Assembly (NCBI GenBank): GCA_029582165.1
Contig: CM055889.1
Span: forward strand, 14,192,841-14,256,840
Direction: 5' to 3'
DNA from: Portulaca oleracea
Taxonomy: Eukaryota; Streptophyta; Magnoliopsida; Caryophyllales; Portulacaceae
Length of the DNA: 64,000 bases
The notes under the pieces are model-generated. The model was not told the DNA's origin and did not search any database. It saw only the letters and a list, made by a program, of their open reading frames with translations. Positions 1 through 12,100 of the stretch are shown piece by piece; the first letter of the stretch is position 1, and the number at the start of each line of letters is the position of its first letter. The translations under genes were made by a program, and so were the position numbers.

Positions 1-186
1 AAAGTTTGGTGATTGTTTTGTATGGGGTTAAGTATATTTTATTTTGGGTTGTGTTTGGTGTTTGTGTTTGCCTTGTCCCGAGTGGGGACGGCGGTAATAC
101 CTCAACCCTGATGTTCCGCTGCGCTAATCACAGGTTTAATTGATGGTTTAAGTTAATCTTGTGGTTAAGGGTTTTGGGGTGTTACA
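1..186 (+). repeat. End of the 5' LTR of the Tekay-like element
   Basis: This matches the last 186 bases of the 3' LTR with very few differences and ends in the same TGTTACA. The near identity of the two copies implies a fairly recent insertion. The rest of this LTR lies upstream of the window. Confidence 0.9.
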
Positions 187-190
187 GTTG

Positions 191-202
191 TGGTATCAAA
201 GC
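191..202 (+). other. Primer binding site (initiator tRNA-Met type)
   Basis: TGGTATCAAAGC lies four bases after the LTR end. It differs by one base from TGGTATCAGAGC, the usual plant primer site complementary to the 3' end of initiator tRNA-Met. This fixes the orientation as plus. Confidence 0.85.
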
Positions 203-1065
203 GGAGTTATAAGAAGAACTTGAGGATTTAGAGTTTCATAAGAATTTGTGATACGGATTTGAGCAATATGGATGTTATGTGTGATATATGCACCTTTATG
301 GATTGAGATTTGGAAATTGTGAATATGTTGGGGATGAATGTTGAGCTTGAAGCTCTAGATGTGTTTATGAAGTGTAAGTTGTTTTCTTGCAGGAATGAAG
401 TTATGTAAAAATTTGGGATAGTCCGATTTATAGGGGAAGTGTTGTTGAAATTTCTCCAGAATTTAGAGAGTTTTAGTATAAAAATCTAAGGAAGTTTAAG
501 TACAAATTACAAGTAATCTAATAGTAGGTGCAAGTGAAGCGTGCTAAGTGCTTTTGAGAATGCGAGGCAGGTTGAATTAGTCTCGAAAGGAGAATTTGAG
601 TCATTCAAAGAAAAGTATACAAATCCAATTCCAAATGGGATTGATGTAGAGGGCAAAGGAAGTGTTAAGTGTCTTATCATGGTGTGTTGTGAAATGTTTA
701 AAAGCGTTTAAATGATATGAGTGAGTAGTACGCTCCAAGTATAGTAAGTGAAGTCACAGGGATCTTAAGAGGGAACAAGAGTTCCATTAGTATCAAATGA
801 GGTTCAAGTTGGTTAAGTCTTGGATCTTGCCTTGATTTTTCTTTTATTAATTTTAACGAGCTCTTATTTGCTAAGTTTATTAAAACCTCGCGTTCATGTT
901 ATATATATATATAATATAGATGGATCACACTGGTGACCCTGACTACTTTGGGTTTTAATTCAAAAAGTTACTCAGGCGCATACCTTTTCCGCCCGTGAGA
1001 CAGGCAAGCCAGCCTAGGGAAGAGAACTACGCTAATAAGGTAGCCAAGAGAAACCCGAACTCTTA

Positions 1066-1256
1066 TGCGGGAAGTTCTGATCCCGCAATACTAGGAGAAT
1101 GATTTAGAGATTTGGGAAAGATATTTGAAGTAGATGAGGTACCTAAGATAAGAAGCTGACAATAGAGACCTCTTATTTGAAAGGAGAAGCTAATATTTGG
1201 GGGAAAACTATTAAGGGAGAGTACCAAGGGACAAGCAAAGCTTGGCGGGGAGCTAT
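1066..1256 (+). pseudogene. gag remnant of the Tekay-like element
   Basis: Read across stops and small frame changes, the plus strand gives fragments of a Ty3/gypsy capsid: a DPAIL...FRDLGKIFEVDEVP block followed by YLKGEANIWGKTIKGEY and GTSKAW. These match the usual plant gag order (DP..W...ekiF.....P, then YLkgeA..WW). Stop codons interrupt the frame and one of the conserved Trp is Gly. The stretch from about 1260 to 2500 shows no further domain that I recognise on either strand. Confidence 0.6.
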
Positions 1257-2564
1257 TAATGAACAACCATTATGAGGACCAAACCTCTTCTGCTTGGCCT
1301 TTATATTTCAAGTTCATTGCTCGAATTCAACCTTTATTCCATGCTCTCATTGTACATCCTCATGGTAAAGTTCACCCCCTCATCGCAATATCAAATCCAA
1401 GCTTCTCGTTTCCTATCATTGTTTATTGTCAAGAATCTTTATCAAATCCTGTCATTGTTATCAGTCCAGTATGTTAAGGCATTCAATAACCTGCCTTTAT
1501 CGACTTGTTACCAATTCGTGATCAATTCCTTCATGACCGTTACCTACTCTTGACTGCTATTAACTCGCTATTTCTTCAGAGATAGACTTCGTTAGATTCA
1601 TATGATCCTTTTTACTCGCTAAGATTTATCTTTTTCAAGTGGTTGTCATGTTCCACCATGAATCTGCATACTATTTCCAAAACTCAGCTTCAATAAAAGT
1701 CATACTCGGTTTAAGATCAATAACTTATACTCTATCACTCCAGGAAGTTACTGCAAAATATTCATGCATTCCAAACATTAATTCCCTTAATTCAGAAATC
1801 GGAAGACTGATCCTAATATCTTTCCTTTTCAAATCAAGCTCATTTCGATGTACTTACGAATTTCCTTGTTCATGAAATCATTGTAATCATCATCTTTATC
1901 AAATGTGCTATATTTTGTTGATCCTCATTTTCTTAATGTATATACATGTGTCGTTGGACTAGAGAATATCTATATTCCTCCATGAAGCTTTAAATCCATC
2001 AGTGTGAACCTTTACTTCGTCGTTGACTTCAGAATTCATGTTTCTACCTCTTATCGATGGCATCTTCCTATTATCATGTTTTTCCTCCGCGCCTGTTAGT
2101 ACCTTTTATAGGAAATAAAGTAAGGAAAAGCGAGGTACAAAGGTATTAGTTTGTATGGAAATTTCGAGATACCTGAGGTAAAGTGGGAAATGTAGAGAAA
2201 CAGTTGTTCAAGGAGATACTAGGGACCTTCGAGTCAAGACTTTTTACGATTAAGTTGTTCATAAAGTCAAGAATATAGAACGCTTGGAGAAAGATTAGCT
2301 CTTCTTCCAGATGAATAAAAGTCATATGGATATATCTGAGAAAGAAAACATTCTTACCATATAATTTATGAAGGGAAGAGAGTGTTCAGATAATTAATAG
2401 AAGTAAAACGCAGTGTTTTGGGGTTTTTGAGAGATGGTAATGCCCCCTGACAATGACTTGTCTTAGAAAGCGATGCAAAGAGAAATGAATTCAAGGTTAT
2501 ATGAATAACCAGCGTAAGGTGTTCGTCACGATGATGACCGTAACCTTAGGATGATATACGATAT

Positions 2565-2636
2565 CATGAAGACACCTCGGAAGCCACTTGGGAAGCCGAG
2601 GAAGACATGAAGAAAAGCTACCCGCACCTCTTTTAA
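2565..2636 (+). pseudogene. Chromodomain tail of the gypsy polyprotein
   Basis: The plus-strand frame reads HEDTSEATWEAEEDMKKSYP and then HLF followed by a stop. This is the terminal helix of the integrase-linked chromodomain typical of plant chromoviruses (SEATWE.E..M...YP.LF). About 40 bases on, the polypurine tract and 3' LTR begin, as expected for the polyprotein end. The sequence upstream is too degraded to join it to an integrase. Confidence 0.75.
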
Positions 2637-2691
2637 GGTTTTTCGAACGCGAGTAATCCAACAGCAAGTTTCGGGGACGAAACTTCTTTTT

Positions 2692-2703
2692 AAAGGGGGA
2701 GGG
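2692..2703 (+). other. Polypurine tract before the 3' LTR
   Basis: AAAGGGGGAGGG abuts the TGTAAC start of the 3' LTR. It is the plus-strand priming site of an LTR retrotransposon. Confidence 0.85.
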
Positions 2704-5700
2704 TGTAACGACCCGCCCTAAACCCGTGTTAATTAAGGCCTTAATCCCAGTGATTAACGAAATTGCGTTGTTCAAAATCTTCTTTCTTTTACGTTAATAT
2801 GGCTATTACTGTTATTATTATTATTTATTTTTATGCGCGACAGGTCTCGAGCAAGGCGATGGTTAAACGGGTTGATTTTATGTTATCTCGAATTTAAAGT
2901 TATTATTACAAGTTTATGAATACTTTTACGATAAGTTTTATAATTTATTTTATCGTTCTCAATTTTACGTTTGTAACCGAAGAAGGTTATATTAATTTTA
3001 ATTTCCGTTTCTTTTACGATTTATATTACCCAACCTTCCTAAGTACATTTTATTGCTCAATTCATTTTATTAATATGTCCTACCAATTTATTTTATGTGG
3101 TTTAGTACTAGTTAAGTTTACCCAATTTATTCCCAAGTAATTTTATTTAATTTATGCTAAACTATTTTACAAGTTTTATGTTGATTAATTTTATCTAGTT
3201 TATTACCAATTACCTTACCTAGCTAATTTTAATGACACCTTTGTTAGCCTAATTACTAATTAGAAGAATGGTTCAAGTAGTGTTTTAATTTAATTAAGGG
3301 AGTGTATTTATATATACAGGGGGGAGTAATAAGGCCTTCTATTTCATTTTATTTACAAATCAGAAAGTCATCTCACCTCAACCCTCCTCCCCCTTTCTCC
3401 TCTGCCCAGCCCAAGCAGCCCTGTCCGGGCGTTTTCCGGCGACCGGCCGTGTGAGTGACCGAGCCACCCTCCTCTCTTATTTCCTTCTCCAATTTCTCTC
3501 TCAAGCGGTATATATTCAAAACCCTAACTCAACTCTTTATGTTTCAAATCTGATTTTCACTTCTAATTTGTGTGATTCTTGTTGTTCTTCATCTCTTTTA
3601 TGTTTTTAAGCATGAATTTATGTTGTGGTTAAGTTAGGTTAATTAGGGTTTAAGTTTTGGGTTGAATGCATGTAAATTTTGGGTGTTCTTGAAGAGTTCT
3701 TGATAGATTTATGGTGAATGATGATTCTATCTTTGTGCATGTGAGTTTGTTGAAGGAATATTGAATTTTGGGACTGATTATAAGTATTGGTTATGTTAAT
3801 TATGTGATTTTGTGCTTAAATGATATGAATTGGTGAGAATTTGTGGAAGGAGTGCTAGTACAAGCATTGTTTCAAGTAGCATGATTTAATCCATGGTTGC
3901 ATGTGAGATTTATGATGTTATTTGAATAAGTTTTGAATGTTCATTTCTGGAAATATGATGAATGTTAGCTAATTTGAAGTTTGGTTGTGAATTGGTATGA
4001 TTTAGAAGCTTAAACAAACATTAGAAGTGGGATTAAGGGCATTAAAGTTTCTGTTTGGGAATCTGATTTTTACAGAGGATGAAAAATGTGAATTTTGCCC
4101 GGATTTTTACTGGAAATGATAGCCCAAGTGATTATCTAACTCTAGGCTTTGGAATTTCGAGAATCCGATATGTATAGCCCGAGATACGAGCAAAACCGTG
4201 AAAGGGTGCAACTATATACGTTTTCTGAGTCAGTAACTTCTTGCTAAGTTTTCGTCCATTTGGAGACTTTATTGGCTTTAGTGATAAACATAAAAGTTTT
4301 AGGTCGTTCTTCAAGCTTTCCGGAAACATAAAGTTTGCATTCATACGATATCGGGTGAGTGAGATATGAGGCTAAGAAGGAGGGCCGTCAGCAAAGTCGC
4401 TGCCCAGAATTTTAATGGTTAATTCTAACTTTAAGGTTGCATTTTGATCTCCTAGGAGGCTTTAATGAGATGTCGACCTTTGTGTCATTGATTAAGATGG
4501 ATTGAGTAGATTTTCTAAGTTGATTTAAGCTATTTTAGTGTTTGGGTTTGCCTCCTAAAGGTTTATGGAAATACTAGCAAACCATGGGGTAAAGTGATGA
4601 GGTTTTAAGTTCGTTTAAGTGGTGTTGATGGCTAAGTGGTACCTTGACTTCCTAACAAGTTTATGGGTTTCCTCGATGTCTAAATAGTCCAAGGACCATT
4701 CCTTCTATGTTTTCAAATCACCGGTCATCGGTTCGTAAACGTTCCAAAATTCATAATCATGTCCTTATCTAACTTCCGTCGCTTGGCAACGTTTCTTTCA
4801 TGTCTTCGATGACCGAACATCTTCTCTTCTTAAGCCTTCAAGGACTCCAATTCTATGCTCATCGAAGCTGGTTGTTAAGGATGCTTTTTACATCATAAGC
4901 CTCTTTGATCCTATTCAAGTTTCACCATAAGTTTCGCTTTAAATTTCCAAGCCGCATGATTAATTCCAAGTGCTCTGCTTCTGTCTGGGCCTTTTTCTGA
5001 GCCCTTCCTTTCTTTTTTAGCCTTCGGGCCAGTTGACAAAGTTGTAGGGAGTGATTTTCCCTTTCCGAAAAGTACTCTTTTGCAAAAATCCGAGTTTCCT
5101 AGCTCAAGTTATCATCAAATCATCGATTTATCCAAAAACTGAAATTTCTATTTTCTCATCCCTTTTAAGTTATCAAGTTTTAATTACTTTCATCCTAGCT
5201 TGTAAATTTCAAGGACTTTATTAAAGCTCTCAATTTTCTTATGCTCTTATTATAGTTTCCAAATCGCCCAAACCGTCCCAAGCTCGAGGCGCGTCGCTAG
5301 ATCTTTCTACTACCCAAGGTACGCGAATTGTCCAACTTTTCGCTCCTTATTATCATTTAATGTTTTCATGGTTATTTTAAGTTGTGCTTTAATGTTTATG
5401 TTATGGTTTTAAAAGGTCTCATTTTATGTTTTCTTTGTGCTAGTTATTTATAGGTGCTAGCTCTCTTTTTATGTGTGATACTCCTGATCAGAGTGTCCAG
5501 ACCTGGCCAATGTCGACTGCTCGGCAGTCACCCAATCCAAACTTCGATCGGTTTGGGCATGCGCGTGTGTGAGATGCATTGCATCGGTCGTACGGGACCA
5601 AATACTTATGTTTTAGTACCTATCTTGCCTTTCATGTACTTTACCTTTTACGTTGATGAATCAAGTTATTTTATTCTTGTTTATCCCTTCCCCCGTTTTT

Positions 5701-6221
5701 AAAATGAATTTAAATGTCGGCACTAAAACCGTTTTCGAACGGTTTGACGTGTTGGAGGTTTACGTACTGAGTGTTTCCCCACTCATTTTTGCGTATGTTT
5801 TAATGTTTTGTTTTAGGCGGTCCGAGCTCTCCGGTTAAAGGCAAGGATAAGCAAAAGTAGGAGTTTTCCTGACCAAGGTAGTCATGAACGACGTTGTTGG
5901 CCGACTCCGGTGGCCTTTATGGTTTCGAAGGTCGTTTTATATATGGAAAGGGTTTTTTTTATATATATCTTTGATGGTTGTATAAAGTCTAATTCCCATG
6001 TTTTGATGGTTCCTAAGTATGGAGTGTTGTATTTCAAAGTTTGGTGATTGTTTTGTATGGGGTTAAGTATATTTTATTTTGGGTTGTGTTTGGTGTTTGT
6101 GTTTGCTTTGTCCCGAGTGGGGACGGCGGTAATACCTCAACCCTGGTGTTCCGCTGCGCTAATCACAGGTTTAATTGATGGTTTAAGTTAATCTTGTGGT
6201 TAAGGGTTTTGGAGTGTTACA
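2704..6221 (+). repeat. 3' LTR of the Tekay-like element (3518 bp)
   Basis: The LTR starts TGTAACGACCCGCC after the polypurine tract and ends TGTTACA at 6221; the last 186 bases repeat positions 1-186. It contains a TATA box near 3305, a pyrimidine-rich stretch after it, and blocks shared with the solo LTR at 18760-21740: the block with TGATCAGAGTGTCC (near 5487), the one with GGTTTGGGCATGCGCGTGTG (near 5550) and the CCGCTGCGCTAATCAC block (near 6151). The small ORFs inside resemble nothing known. Confidence 0.88.
3305..3316 (+). promoter_or_regulatory. Predicted TATA box of the Tekay-like LTR
   Basis: TATTTATATATA is followed by a CT-rich leader. The related solo LTR has TATATAT at the matching place (19241-19247). 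This is the likely core promoter at the U3/R boundary. Confidence 0.55.
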
Positions 6222-6555
6222 TGGAAGCTCGAAGTGGCATTGGCATGCCCGTTACCATTGCCGACTCCAACGACTTTGTACAACATTGTGTTGATGATGA
6301 TTGTTGGCATAGGTAGAACAGGCTAGCAAGAGGCTTTCATCTAGCAACCGGTCCTATGGGATGTCGTAAATGAATGTGATATGTTAGGTTAGGAGTTATG
6401 ACTATGAGGCTGAGGCTTCCCACCAATATTTACTTTCATTGCACGTTTACCTGTTAATTCGGACAGGAGGGCTAGCATGAGTCTGTAAATATCGACTTCG
6501 GATAAATGCGGTTGAGTATGTTTCAAGTTTGGATAAATACTTGCCGATGTAGTAC
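6222..6555. other. Unassigned stretch between two transposons
   Basis: I see no coding frame, RNA gene or repeat boundary here. It is the 3' flank of the Tekay-like insertion. Confidence 0.5.
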
Positions 6556-7211
6556 TAGGCGTGACCAAAAAATCGGGTACTCGGATCTAGATTCAAAACT
6601 GGTTGGATCCTGTGGATCTAGATCCGGATCTTAGTTATCTGGATGCGGGACTGGATCCTAAAATTAGGATTCATTTGTAAATGGCTTCGGGACTGCATCC
6701 TAGCGTCTAGGATCCCGAATCGGACCCGATATCCAGGATCCATATATATTTAATATAAAAACTATTATAGGTATTAAAATTAACTGAGGCCTACTACTCA
6801 ATCATCTCAAACTCCACTCTTGGATCCATGTACCAGACCCATATGCGGAGAAAATTTAATTTTTCTTATAACCTAAGTAGCTACACTTTTAATCCTCACT
6901 GCCACCAACCTTCTTCTCCTTCAAACCTCTCCATATTGAAGTTGGAAGTAGTGACTGAGTGGATCAATGTCATTGATATCTCCAAATTGCAGTTGGCAAA
7001 GTAAGTATAATATTTTGGACAATGATAGTAAGTTTCCAATCCGGGTACCTGGATCCGGATCCATTCTCAACGAATCCGAGACCGGATCCTAATTTTAGGA
7101 TCCAATTAAAAATGGATCCGGGATTGGATCCTAAAATCAAGATCCATTACTAAATGGATCTGGGACTGGATCCATAAATTTTAGGCAAGTACCCGATATT
7201 GCTCACCCCTA
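6556..7211. mobile_element. hAT-type MITE rich in GGATCC motifs
   Basis: The ends are inverted: TAGGCGTGACC...ATCGGGTAC on the left and GTACCCGATATTGCTCACCCCTA on the right (the right end reversed starts TAGGGGTGAGCA). The TAGGGGTGAGCA-type terminus is common in plant hAT MITEs. An imperfect 8-bp duplication, CGATGTAG and CGATGTAA, lies at 6545 and 7212. The left copy is offset by three bases from the terminus. The interior repeats GGATCC and GGATCT many times. It has no coding capacity. Confidence 0.7.
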
Positions 7212-7764
7212 CGATGTAATGTATTTTGATTTCAGATCAACATAATGGATTATGACTATGATCCTTTTCCATTTTTGCTTTCAAAAAAATTGTCTCTAAA
7301 TTATATCTTTTGTACAATATACATAATAAAATACGATTATCTTCTAGCAACGGTGATTATTGTCAATGTTTCAACTTAAATTAGAAAAATAACAAATGAA
7401 TGAGTTGCGTTTATGGTGTAATAGTCATGAATTCCAAAGCAAAGTCACTTATTCTAATAGAATTGAACTTAAAAAATAAAGTTTTTAGATCAAAGAGACA
7501 GATCGAATTTGACCTGCTAATTTGCTGATTTTTCGAGATCGATTTAGTTCAGGTTCAAGTCAAGAAAATCTTGTTTAAAACCCAACATTTACAGGTGGTT
7601 TGGAGTCAATTATCGGATAGGGGCAAATATTGACAGGTCTAATTGCACATGCTAAGCGCTAACTTGCCTAAAGTTGTAGTTCCAGATCCAAATATAACTT
7701 GCCTAAAGTGAGATTCACATGGAAAAGTATCTTCCCAAGGGTTAAAAGAATTTTTTTACTATAA
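7212..7764. other. AT-rich intergenic DNA
   Basis: No gene or repeat boundary recognised. The 7480-7640 part contains phrases such as GACCTGCTAA and GACAGGTCTAATTG that recall decayed hAT MITE ends, but I cannot define an element. Confidence 0.4.
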
Positions 7765-8022
7765 GGCTTCGGTCTTTTATGCGGTAGGTTGCGGTGCGGT
7801 ACCACATCGCAGCGCAGTATTTAATTTCTGTCACACTTCATCACACCACAATCATTATCAATATATTTCCTCACTTTTCTCCTCTACTTTTCACATTCTT
7901 TATCCTCACTTGCCCATCTACCACAACTTTTCCAACCACTAACCATATTTCACCATACTTTTTCAAATTCCATCACATTGCACCATTACCACACCACACC
8001 AACCATATAAAAGAAGGAAACC
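7765..8022. mobile_element. MITE of the TTTTATGCGG family, copy A
   Basis: The left end GGCTTCGGTCTTTTATGCGG is mirrored by ATATAAAAGAAGGAAACC on the right. The trinucleotide TAA flanks both sides. The interior is CA-rich with ACCACA/CACCAC repeats. Five more copies are in this window (16291, 17691, 51995, 54377, 54865). The open frame across it is a by-product of the CA-rich composition. Confidence 0.65.
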
Positions 8023-8234
8023 TAAATAATTTCTTAAAAAACACTCCATTAGGCAAAGTTATCCAAGCTTCAGACTTACCTAAAAATGCCCAACTCCATA
8101 TTTGTCAAAACTTACCCAACTTTTACATTTGTTAAATAATTTGAAAGATTTTGAGAAACATGAAAATTTTCTAAAAAAGTAGTACAAATTGAGTATTGTG
8201 TATTATAAGTATCTATTATAGATTTTGTAAAACA

Positions 8235-8620
8235 TTTATAAAAAATAGGATACACTTATAGTGGTTGTCAACCACCGTAAGTAAACTAAATTTTACTCAT
8301 ACATGTATCAAGTTATATCCTGGCCATTAGCTTTTTTATTTAATATAAATTGTAAAAAATATTTTTTAAAAATTTTAGTTTATTTTTAAAAAAATTTAAA
8401 TAAATATTTTTCAAAATATGCTTGTTTACTAGGAAAAAAACTTAGAGTTAAGGTATTTAAATTTTAAAAAATTTCATAAAAATTTTTTTAATTAAGAAAA
8501 TACATTTTATAATGTTGTACTAAATAAAAAAAATGAATGACAAAGGTATGGATAATCATGATTTTCATTGTGGTGGTTGTCATGGTTGACAACCACTATA
8601 AGGTTTTCCATAAAAAAATA
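8235..8620. mobile_element. Inverted-repeat element, MITE-like
   Basis: TTATAGTGGTTGTCAACCA at 8256 is mirrored by TGGTTGACAACCACTATAA at 8583. The similarity extends outward into AT-rich sequence. The interior is very AT-rich and non-coding. The exact ends and target duplication are not clear, so the superfamily is left open. Confidence 0.5.
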
Positions 8621-9183
8621 ATCAAAATGTGTGAACTCTTCCAACTAAAATTTACCAAAAGAATTTGTATAGCCTATTTTAAGGCTACCTTACCCACGAA
8701 AGCTCAGAAAGATCAGGGAACAAGACTCAAACTCAAGTAGAGGATCAAGACCTAATAAACTTGTACGCACCTTATTTGTACCCTAGCTTACCCAAATCCC
8801 CCTCAGTTCCCAACCAGTCATACGTCCTCTTCCTTGACACCCACCCGTTCCATGAAAGGTTGAATACCCACCTCAAGCAGCCCAGGCAGGGCATGTTCCA
8901 TATTTTGCTAGAAAACAATAAGCAGAAAAGGGAGGTAAACCACTGGCATGGCAACGTACAAGAGACACCAAACCACACAAATCAATAACGTAGTACTTCC
9001 ACACAATCTCTTTATGCATTCGTCCAAACCGGAAAAACAGGCTCCACAAAAATCTTTGAAAGCAAGGAAAACACCGGAAATCTCATTCCAAAAGCATCAG
9101 AAAGAGCAACACCGCTGTCCGAAGAGCAAATGAAAGACTTAAACTCAGTTTGTTTTCTTGGCAAAGTTGAGGAATGGGTTAGC
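8621..9183 (-). other. Downstream region and probable 3' UTR of the PABP gene
   Basis: This covers the sequence just after the PABP stop codon in transcription direction. No canonical AATAAA is found on the minus strand close to the stop; the poly(A) site cannot be fixed by eye. Confidence 0.4.
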
Positions 9184-12100
9184 TCAAGAGAGGTTGTCAT
9201 TCAACGACAAGGCAGCAAGCTGATCAGCAGGGCTGGCAGGCTGCTGCTGAGCAACGTTCCTGAGGACTTCCATGGCCTCTGCAACCTTAGCCTTGAGGGC
9301 ATCTGGGGACTCGAGCAAATGCAGGACCTCCGTCTGGTCCATCTCAAGCAACATCCCCGTCACTTTCGCTGCCATTTCAGGCTCCAGCTGCTCCACAAGT
9401 GGATACAGGTTCTCTCCCAGCAGCTGAAAGAAACCATTAAAACAATGCATGTATCAGACAAGACAGCCCAAGTATATATATATATATAAACTGCCTGTTA
9501 ATCAAGCAAATGGCAGGGAGGGACACTTACCAGCCTCTGCTGTTCAGGAGTAGCATTAGCAAGTAAGGTGGCCAAGGTGCCAACCGGCACAGTTGGACTA
9601 GCCAATGCAACATCACGGATTGGCATGCCACCCATGTCATACTGAACTCCAGGGAGAACACCTCCTCCAGTGACACCTGGAATTGAAGCATCTGGAAGCC
9701 CGCGTGCAGGAGGGTACCGATAACGCCCCCTTGGGCCCGGCATCATCTGCAAATGAACAATGCAACAATGTTCAAATGGGTACCCACAAAGCATAACAGA
9801 AGATCAAGGCAGTTGTAACGAAAAGTAATAACCTGCTGCTGCATCATGGGAGGAATAGGCTGCTGGGGTTGCTGGACTGGGGAGGCACCTCCACGCCTGC
9901 CGCCAGGACGTTGACCCTGCTGACCCTGCTGGACAATTGGCATAAAGAAGTTTGGCATCGGAGCACCACCCCTCATGCCAGGCATCAGCTGGTGCTGATA
10001 TCCAAATGCAGGCTGACCAACCAACCAAAAAAACAATTAACAAAACTCAGTAAGTTAAGAAAACAGCAGTTTCTCCGATAACAGGACACAAATATCCATT
10101 ACCACTATTTTCTGGAGTTACCCTAAACCCCACCAATTAACGATGTTGCAAGTTAGGATCATCAGCTAGCACAGATACATGCAGCAAGCATGAAGACTGC
10201 AAGACTAAGTTACATTCCTATAGATTCTCCGAACTTTAGTCAGTGAGAATGATAACACAAATGCAATTATGCAAATGCCACAAAAGCAAGATGACAAGCA
10301 ATGACAATTTACAAGCCCAAAGCTCCAACAACCGCAATAATACTGATGCACACAAGAGTACAAGAGAAAAGAATCCAAAAATCAAGAAATTTAACATCTA
10401 CCAAAACAGATGCCAGCATGCCACTACTGCAAGTTTAGAAGCAGAAAACTATTCCAAAAATATCCACACCACCAAAAAAAAAGACAAATGAATAAAACAT
10501 CACAAAGTGGAATCATACAATCAGCACCTCCACCACTTTACTTGGGTTTAGAAAGAGGGTAACCTACAACTAGCTTATGCCTCAGAAGACCCCAATAGTG
10601 GAAGAGGTCCTTGAAAACTTCAGGCAGCCAAAAGTTCACCATGTCTCAACAAAAACCGAAAGTCAACTTACAACAAAAATAAGCTTGCCATAGCTCAATA
10701 GGTCACATTAGAATCACACAATAAAGAACTTCATAGAGACAAATATTCACGACTGTGAGTTACACACAAAGTAGTCAAATAGAATCCAAAAATCCTATCA
10801 TATTGAAAGACAAGCAACAACATGAAGGAAAAGTTGGCAAGACCAAAGAAAACACTAAGCCACCCCAAAAGGAGCCTCTGTGTCAATCTATACGAATATA
10901 TTAAGTGAATAGTCTAGCGGATAATCTCTCATTAGACAGCAGACGCTACCTCACTTGACATCTATAGCATGGTGGGCACAACCAAAGAAGCCCATAGGCC
11001 ATCACACCCGTGCAGAGGATATACTACTGAAAATTATTGGAAATTAAATATATAAACGCCCATTATCCAATTTACTTGTTAACCCATACAACGCATGCGG
11101 AAAAAAGCCATGGAGTGAAGATGCAAATCATGGCCATGAATGAATCCACATTTCACCAAAACATGTTAAGCTGGCCACATTGACATTGGCGCCTACTATG
11201 AAGGATGGCCAAATCTAATTCCAAAAGTGACTATATTTCAGTATAACAGACATAATAAATTACTACAAACAGTAGTTATTACCTGAGGAGGAATCATGGC
11301 AGGTGGTGCTTGGCCGTAATACAGTTGCTGTCCCATCCCTGGACCACCAGGGTACATGGGCATCCTAGGACCCACCGCAGGTGGCATGGCAACGGGACGC
11401 ATTTGGGAGAACTGGGCCTGCCCAGATAATGTATCAGTTTTCATGCTGCTATTCCCATGTTAGTCAGGACAATCTTATATATTTTAAGATACAAGCATAA
11501 TGCTCCACAGAACAGTCTTCACAGACAAACATCTCACTTGCATAATTGCATTCATAGAGGGGCATCAATACAACATCAGTTTGTTCACACATCATCATAT
11601 AATATCCCTCAACAGATGTATGGACCAAGGGCAGAAAAATTAATGAATAAAGAAGATAGAGGAGGACTTCAGGCCTCTTTCAGCTTACCCTCTTATTACT
11701 AACTTTCTTCTAAACATGCACCTAGTGACCACTTAATTCAGATAAACATCATCAGAGATTACCATTAGAACAATTGAAAACCTACAAAAGCCTACCACTA
11801 GCGGAAATAGACACCCAACAATACTCTATGATTGGGCTACATAAGTTCATTTGCATTTTTATTTTTGTTTTTATTTTCTGGACAAGAAAACAAAAAGGAA
11901 AGTCACATACTCGGCTATTCTTGTGATGTCCAGTCAGTTTCACATTTGACCTGACACAGCAATACTGTTTTGCGACAGGGGAGACAAACACTTGGTAGGG
12001 GGCACAGAGAACTCCCTCAAAGCCCACGCACAAAACTACTCCAAAAATTAAAACAGCAAATCATCCCACCAGTAGTGTTGGTACACACACATACTTGACA

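Larger units (their letters stand above)
1..6221 (+). mobile_element. Non-autonomous Ty3/gypsy chromovirus (Tekay/Del-like), 5' end outside the window
   Basis: The first 186 bases are nearly identical to 6036-6221, so the window opens in the tail of a 5' LTR and the matching 3' LTR ends at 6221 (...TGTTACA). A tRNA-iMet-like primer site follows the first LTR and a polypurine tract precedes the second. The internal region is only about 2.5 kb and keeps a gag scrap and the chromodomain tail of the polyprotein. I could not recognise reverse transcriptase, RNase H or integrase core. The chromodomain tail and the TGTAACGACCCGCC start fit the Tekay/Del chromoviruses, known for multi-kilobase LTRs. 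It must have depended on a full-length relative. The 5' flank is not visible, so the target duplication cannot be tested. Confidence 0.85.

Noticed and set aside
1259..1875. Several 72-93-residue plus-strand ORFs in the Tekay-like internal region
   Set aside because: No gag-pol motif in any frame; overlapping frames with Ser/Leu-rich composition typical of chance.
7794..8135. 113-residue plus-strand ORF
   Set aside because: It reads through a CA-rich MITE (copy A); His/Thr/Pro-rich by composition only.
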